Part shown: positions 57,428 to 64,000 of the stretch, piece after piece
Numbering within the stretch: the first letter of the stretch is position 1
Layout of the letters: every line of letters starts with the position of its first letter
Source of the DNA: Brassica napus
Taxonomy: Eukaryota > Streptophyta > Magnoliopsida > Brassicales > Brassicaceae
Assembly: GCF_020379485.1 (NCBI RefSeq)
Contig: NC_063444.1
Span: 2,304,652-2,368,651 of the forward strand
DNA: 64,000 nucleotides
Direction of reading: 5' to 3'
Position numbers and translations under genes: made by a program
The notes under the pieces: generated by a model
The model's database searches: none
What the model was told of the DNA's origin: nothing
Seen by the model: only the letters and a program-made list of their open reading frames with translations

Positions 57428-58342
57428 TATTTTACATTTACATTAGATATTTTAGTTTTGAGTTTAATTTTAAAATTATTCTCATAAATTATAAAGTTTA
57501 CATATACAAAAAATAAACTAGACATATTTGTTGATTTACAGTAATATTATTGTTTAATTTAATAGATTTAGACTAATTAAGATCGATTTAGATGAATTTT
57601 AACTAATTAAACCAATTTGAATTGTATAAATCATTTTTTTAGAATAATGATTTTTTTATTTGTTCATGAATGCATTTTCCACTCCATTTTATAGTAAATT
57701 TTGCAGTAGGGTTGAAGATGATCTGAAGCACGTCTACCTTCATACATATCCCAATGGTAATAGTATTTTATATTTTTGTTTAGAGAATATTTAATATTAT
57801 TTAACTTTCAATAGATTGGTCGGATCTCCGAGGAACTAATTTGTAATTTATAGGATTCTTTATACATCATTTGCAAAGTGATTTTGACACAGATTTTCTA
57901 TTGAATCATTTTCACTAAACATATTTTCTATTGAATCATTTACACTAAATAAATATGACATGTCAATGCTACAAAGATGACATAGAGTATAAATAAAAGT
58001 GACATGAATGATTTTAATTAATGCTAATTTATATTTTTGGTAAATTTTTTAGAATATAGTAATAAATTATACATCATCATTAAAGTAAATTTGTTGAAAT
58101 ATATCATTACATAATATAATAATATTCTACTAATTTCGACATATTATTTATTTCTGTTTTTACATTTATAAAATTTTACTACCAAAAAATATTTTCCAAT
58201 TTCTACGATTTTTATGAAATTAAATTTTAATCGTAATATCATTAGTTTGTTTAATTTATTGTTCAATAAATCAAAATTTATTTTAAAATATTGGTAAAAA
58301 TAATAAAAATGCTAGATGGAAGTCTGAATTGATTCTTTTCAG
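57428..58342. other. AT-rich DNA, partly XLG2 intron copy
   Basis: The first ~100 bp match the XLG2 intron at 63890-64000. The rest is very AT-rich with no gene. It leads directly into a partial TPRKB exon. Confidence 0.6.
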
Positions 58343-58429
58343 CATTACAAGATAACTAGCCAAGAACTTGGGGTTTCCTCTCTGGGAGATGCCATTGTTT
58401 GCCGGATTGCTGCACGCGACGCTCTGTAG
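58343..58429 (+). pseudogene. Isolated last exon of Cgi121/TPRKB (unit 3)
   Basis: The acceptor TTCTTTTCAG is followed by an intact 87-nt exon (HYKITSQELGVSSLGDAIVC, RIAARDAL, TAG). No other exons precede it. It is followed by 3' sequence shared with units 1 and 2 up to about 58740. Confidence 0.9.
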
Positions 58430-58840
58430 AAGATGACACTGTTTGTTTCTTTTCTTTCCTTTGTCACCATAATAATTTTTTCTCAGTTTATAACTAAATG
58501 TGACAGTTTGTTTTGTAATAACTTGCATCTTTAAAAACAACAAAGTTAAGTTTCTTAATCTCTTAATCTCATGTCCTCGTATAGTTTGAATACGATTTTT
58601 TGCATGAGACGAGCATAGAATTGACCAAAAGTACAAATTTGATACACTAATAATTACATGTTCTTTGTTCAATAATATAGTAAAAAAAAACCAAGAATCT
58701 CGCTCACTTTGAACAAGTCATTCCAATAGTATCCCTCTACGCCATATTTTAATAAATAATCAGGCAGCCCAGAAGTAGCCCAATTGGTAAAGTATAAATA
58801 GAAGAATTACGTTTAGGGTTTCCGCAGCTCGTCTGAAACA
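58430..58840. other. TPRKB-type 3' region, copy 3
   Basis: The stretch 58430-58740 parallels 50019-50330. The shared sequence stops before ERF109 would begin, so that gene is missing from this unit. Confidence 0.6.
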
Positions 58841-59397
58841 ATGTCGGACTCGGATTATTCTTATTCCACTGGTTCTTATGCGTACCTCGTACCCCAAAGA
58901 TACTTTGACCAGAGAGATGTCACTGAGAGAGTATATCAGAGCGTGGATACAAAACTAATTGTGTAGGATTTGTGCACTTTGTCATGGACGTAAGTGTTCT
59001 TTCCTTTTACTCTTTTATTTTGATTAGAAAGAGTTACACTTCTCACCCATCATCCGATTTTTTCTCAATAGTCTCACATCGCAGCTGTTGCTCGAGCATC
59101 TAGCCGAGCAATTTACAAGTGCATCCGCTTTGTTGGTAACGTTGGACAATATGAGCCCCAAGGATGACGAAGATCAGCCCGTTGGACAACCGAAGGCAAA
59201 TGCGATTTATATTTCGAAGTATCTCAGGAATGACTATCCTAAAGTTTATTGGTGATAACTTCCCATTGAATTTGGATACTAGCTCAACTAAAGCAAGTGA
59301 ATAAAGCACAGCTTTACTGATTAAAACCAAAGCTCGCTTGGACACATGTGAAACCATCATCGATCGTCTGATGTTGGAAGGTTACGTCTCCGGCTAA
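58841..59397 (+). pseudogene. Unidentified broken gene
   Basis: An ATG at 58841 opens MSDSDYSYSTGSYAYLVPQR and YFDQRDVTERVYQSVDTKLI, then TAG. After a GT-AG-like intron (about 58990-59071) a second coding-like stretch follows (LTSQLLLEHLAEQFTSASAL, PKANAIYISKYLRNDYPKVY, TGA), then KARLDTCETIIDRLMLEGYV and a TAA at 59395-59397. Codon-like composition stands out from the AT-rich surroundings. The pieces lie in different frames with stops, so it is a fragment or pseudogene. I do not recognise the family. Confidence 0.45.
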
Positions 59398-62300
59398 AAT
59401 TTGTTACTTGTTGGTTTGTGTCTTAGTTAATGCTATTATTGCGTGTGTTTATCTTAATCAACTAAAAACACTCGTATGCTACTTTTGTTTAATGGGTTTG
59501 TGTGTTTATTTTAATCAACTAATGCTGTCGTATGCTACTTTTGTTTAATGGATCAAGTGTGTTTAATATATTATTTTAATGTTGTCTAATCAATTTATTA
59601 AATGTCATCTATATCTCTGCAATAGTTAAAGATAACATGTAATATACATCCTAGATTTTAATCCGCACGATTTTCATTTATAAATGTATTTGATATTATT
59701 ATAAATGTTTTAACTATATAATTTTTTTTTGTATTATATATTGTGTAACTCTATAATATTATTATTTATATTTCTTATTCGACGTTATTAATATATAGTG
59801 ATTTTTTTTAATACATTTTACTTTGTTATTAATTTTATTACTTACTAATATATTTTCAAGTTAGGTACAATAAAATAACAATATGTTATTTATACATTCT
59901 GCTATAATATATTTTTAAAATTTACTTAATTGTATTATAAAAAATAAATATGTTTAAGATAATTAATATTTACATGTTGTGTGTTAAAAAATATACTTTA
60001 TATTATTTTAGTGTTTTATGGGATTTATACGTAAAAAAACATGGTTTTGTTTAAATAATAAAAACCTATTATTTTACATAGTAACATCTATCATATTATT
60101 TTAGTAAATTTTATTGATATAGGATATTTTTGGATGTTATGATATTAAGTTTTTTTTAATTAAAATTTCAAAATATTAGATTGCTTTAGTTTTTACAACA
60201 TATATATTTTGTTTTTTCCTAGTCATTTCAAAAAATTATTATTTATTATCTATGATTTTATCTTTTATAAAATTTGAAATATTATCATTTTGAGTTTGAA
60301 TAATTATTTTCAAAATTTTATATATTATCAAGAAAACTTTGAAAATTACACTACTATATTTGAGTTTGGAAGATTACATGAATTTTGAATATTTTTTGTT
60401 ACTACAATAATACTTTAATTTATAAAAAACATTTGAAATTTTGGTAATATTTGTGAATTTTTCTCAACAGATTTGTTATAAATAAAATAAAATATATATT
60501 TAAATTAAAATTTAATTTGTCATTAATATTTTAAATGAATTACTAAACTTTCGTAGTTTTCTAATAATATATTTTTTAAATAGTATATGAACTAAATGTT
60601 ATTATTATATACTATTATATTTTGTATATGAACATTTTAAACAATATATTATTGAGAGTTTCTAATAAATTTATTTTTGTATAAATATTATATAGTTTAC
60701 GAATTTTAACCTATTTTTATGATGAGTGATAATTTATTTGAATGAAACAGTTTTAAAAATAAAATTTGTTAATTTACCTTTTTAATATAATTTTTTCATA
60801 TTTTATTCATATAACACTTCTGTTTTTATATAATACAAAATATAATTATAGAATAATAAAATTTTAGTTAACATTGATTTATAACAATATTATATTACTA
60901 ATTACAAAATTAATTGAAATATTATTTTATAAAATATTTAAAATTTGAAGTAATATTTTGTTAGATTCTTTCTCAACATATTTTGTTATAATTAGAAAAA
61001 ACAAAAATAAATTTATAGTTGTTTATTATTAATTTAAATAACCAAATATGTCATATTAAATATTTTTTAAGTGGTCCTATTATGACTTGTTAATAGTAGA
61101 TAAAAATAGGACTATAAATTAATAGATTAGATGTTTAGTTCGGAATTTATTAGTTTGATATGGAGAGTAAATTCTATTTTATTTTCCATAAAATAAAATA
61201 TTAGATTTTATTTAAAATATTTTATTTAAATATATTAACAAATTAATATGACGTCTTTCTAACTATTTTTGTTATCAAAAAGATCTAATATATTTGGCAC
61301 AATCATTTTTGGATTTACTTTTAAGATAATAAGTCTCGTTAAGATATTCTGATTTACATATTTGAAAGGATTGATAGATTTGATTCTCATATTTTGTAGA
61401 AGTTGTTATAAGAAGTTAAGATATACAATATTTTGAATGTAGATTGTAGGTTAATAAATAGAGAGCTCAGAATATAAGGAACAAAATCTTGAAAATTATA
61501 TATTACCCTATCAAATATAACAGAATAACAAAATAAAGAAATCAAATTAAGTTGTTAGTGGTTATTTTGTTTGCAAGACACGTTAGTAAAGTTTCTATCA
61601 AATCTGTTATTGATAACATGTTTCTAATATTCTTTTACATAATGATTGTATTTACCAAATTATTAGATATTAATCTTATTTGAATTACAAAATATCTAAT
61701 CTAACATAAAAGACACATGTATGAATTGTATTTAGAGCTATGATTTATTTAACATAAAAGATGAACATGATATAATCTCTATAAGACTGAATCTTATCTA
61801 CTGACATTCTCTAAGTTTAACAGAGAAAAGTGATCTCAATCTAAATGTGCGTCATCGTAAGAAAGAACCAAGCATTAATGCATTAAAAGTCTATCAACTG
61901 ACCATAATTACAATATACTATCTTTTATCAATGTTATTATAATGAAAGATGGAAAAAAATATTAATTAATCTAATGTTTCTTTTGCGGCAGTTTATGATC
62001 TCAAGAGAAGCAAATACGATCATATATACCAGCATGAGGTCTAGTTAGAGTTATTGTATTCTTAATATAATAGTATATAACAACCCTCCGTTTAGTTTTA
62101 GATTAAGAGATTGGTTAAATTTTAATAGATTTAATGTTGGTTTAGTTTTAGTTGTTTGGTTGTATAATCTTAGTAGAATCTAATAAAATATTATTGTTAC
62201 AAATTTAAAATGGTCCATAAAATAAGTAGTTTAGTAATAAAGTTGAAAAAGTCCAAAAATTAAGTAACAACTTCTAATGGTAGATAAATTTAGAACTCTA

Positions 62301-62820
62301 TTTTAATAGAGTAGATAGGGGGTGTATTCAACTAAGATTTTCAAGTGATTTATATTAAAATGACAAATCCGCTGTTATTCAAACGTGAATTAAAAAAAAC
62401 ACTTTAAAATCCAATGTTATTGAACTTGTCATTTCATAAAACACTCTGAAATTCACTGTTATTGAACAAAATTTAAGTTGAAGATTTTAGAGTACTTTAA
62501 TTGTTTCTAGAGTATTTGAGGGGAGTTTTTTAGTTATAAAAATAAAAAATCCAAATCTCACTATTTTAGATGAAATTCTAGAGTGTTTTAACAGAAATCA
62601 GACCAAATTCTCTAATTCTCCTGCAATCATCTACAAACTTATTAAAAATCAAATTATTTCAAATTTCAGATTCAATACAGCCTCCCATAGTCTTGAATTT
62701 GAAGGAATAATCAAATAAGATATTAATGTGAGATTAATTCTAACTAAAAGAAAAGTTAGAATCTTTTGTAACACAGACTGCGTTCAAAACAATATTTCGC
62801 GCGAGCACGGACACGCCCCT
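59398..62820. other. 3.4-kb extremely AT-rich desert
   Basis: There is no open frame of useful length and no clear repeat structure; composition is visibly far more AT-rich than the rest. The far end (62300-62790) has short direct and inverted words (e.g. AATTCACTGTTATTGAAC, AATCCAATGTTATTGAAC) that may be remnants of an element. Confidence 0.6.
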
Positions 62821-63228
62821 AGTTATAAATAAATATCTAAGCACCTTGAACCGTCCATTTTATATACATGAACGAATGAATAGTACTATATCTGGATCGA
62901 GTATATCTGATTAAGGTGATAAAGCAAGATTATTGAATTTGATTTTTCCTTTTTTAAACATTGAGTGCCTCCTTCATTGGTTAAGCAAGATAATTGAATT
63001 TGATTAGCAAATTTGAGATATGACTGCATATATGTGTATTGTAGCCATTCACATTGGTGTTTACAAATATAATCTCCCAACTGTAATCACTTTAAATCAC
63101 ATGTATTTTTTCTTTAAAGATTAACTGTTGCACACAGTACACAGACACATCATACAAACATAATACATGTGTTATCCACAAACTCTAAGAAAAAGGGGAA
63201 AAAAAAAGAATTTTCAATTTTGGAAGAA
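62821..63228. other. Spacer copy 3 and XLG2 3' region
   Basis: The stretch 62821-62950 matches 48160-48290 and 56260-56380, and 62950-63228 matches 56560-56840. It is the 3' flank of XLG2. Confidence 0.7.
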
Positions 63229-63829
63229 TCAAGAGGATAAGCTGGCCTCGATACTAGTAGTGGACATCTCTTGGAACATGGAAGTTTCTTCAACATGCCA
63301 CTTAAGAATCTCTCTCGCATACCTCAGTGCATTATCCACAGTATCACTCTCCAAGCTCACTTGAGAAACAAACAGCTTCGGCCTAAAGGACCTACCACCA
63401 CCACGCATCGAAAAGGGTTCCACGAGTGAATCATACAGTCTCTTGAACTGATACCCTATGTAATGGAAAGCACGCTGAGCCATCGGAGGGTTGTGCCTGC
63501 TCGTCTGGTTCTGACTGATCAACGGGTTGAAGTCTTCGAACCACTCACAGGTTCTCAAAGGAACCTCCTCGATTTTCTCTTCTAGGAGATCGAATTTGGT
63601 TAGGACCAGGAGGAACCTTTTGTCAGCTAGGATCGGGTGATTCACCATGCTCTCGAAGAGCTGTTTGTTTGCAATCATCTTGTTCACAAGGACACCGTCA
63701 GCATCTTCAATGTACTCTCCATAATCTGTTAGTGAGACGCAGAATATCACCAAGTCGGCGTCTTCGAACATGTCCAGCAATTTCCAGTTTTCTCCAAGGC
63801 TTCTTGGTTTTAACCGGATGAGTTGGTAC
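63229..63829 (-). CDS. XLG2: Extra-large G-protein alpha XLG2, terminal exon (partial)
   Basis: This is the last exon of the gene: acceptor TTTAATCAG at 63830-63838, exon 63829-63229, TGA at 63229-63231. It encodes ~200 residues of the Ras-like G-alpha domain: LLDMFEDADLVIFCVSLTDY, then FLLVLTKFDLLEEKI, where TKFD stands for the usual NKxD guanine motif, and KLFVSQVSLESDTVDNALRY ahead of the last helix EILKWHVEETSMFQ. XLGs partner the G-beta-gamma dimer in immune and root signalling. Upstream exons lie beyond the window, with an AT-rich intron from 63830. It corresponds to At4g34390. The exon is undamaged, unlike its copy at 56841-57427. Confidence 0.93.
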
Positions 63830-64000
63830 CTGATTAAAGAGAGAGACAGAGAGTCAGTTCAAACGAATGTTCCTATCAATGTTAAAAGCAATTTTTATAT
63901 ATTATACATTTTTACATTAGATATTTTAGTTTTGTGTTTAATTATAAAATTATTCTCATAAATTATAAAATTTACATATACAAAAAGATAAACTAAACAT

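Overview
The window is plant nuclear DNA, most likely from Brassica or a close relative in the tribe Brassiceae. Genes have many small GT-AG introns, the intergenic DNA is AT-rich, and the gene order matches Arabidopsis chromosome 4 from about At4g34460 down to At4g34390. Locus numbers here are recalled from general knowledge, not searched.

Layout. 1-6.6 kb: a repeat broken by an ~800-bp poly(A) retroposon, a decayed F-box gene and an RPA1-like gene with a one-base frameshift. 7.4-27.1 kb is the conserved core: AGB1 (G-protein beta, +), coatomer gamma (-), PERK5 receptor-like kinase (-), SWI3D chromatin-remodelling subunit (-), a sulfotransferase-fold membrane protein (-) and a small unknown protein (-). 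For the large genes I could place every intron, and the summed exons stay in frame (AGB1 377 aa, COPG 880, PERK5 686, SWI3D 928, sulfotransferase-like 342). 29.1-30.5 kb: tRNA-Arg(CCU) and the KEOPS subunit Cgi121/TPRKB.

30-64 kb is a tandemly duplicated, element-riddled block. Unit 1 has intact TPRKB and an ERF109 copy that lost its AP2 domain. Unit 2 has a truncated TPRKB, the full ERF109 and a broken XLG2 3' end. A third partial unit has the last TPRKB exon and the real XLG2 3' exon, which runs off the window. Because the spacers are paralogous, each serves as the empty site for insertions in the other. This allowed exact bounds for two PIF/Harbinger-like elements with TAA or TTA target duplications, a Helitron between A and T, a 4.8-kb MULE with a DUF1985 gene, a 5'-truncated LINE, two nested MULE-type MITEs full of telomere-like repeats (each with a 9-bp target duplication), and two insertions that are almost only poly(A).

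Functional links: AGB1 and XLG2 are known partners in plant G-protein signalling, and both lie here. The KEOPS subunit helps make t6A37 in ANN-decoding tRNAs, and the tRNA next door is such a tRNA. ERF109 and PERK5 belong to stress and wall signalling. No bacterial-style system is present. The most unusual structure is the MULE with more than 50 copies of an 8-bp dyad motif (AAGTCGTC / GACGACTT) and a long inverted repeat built from them.
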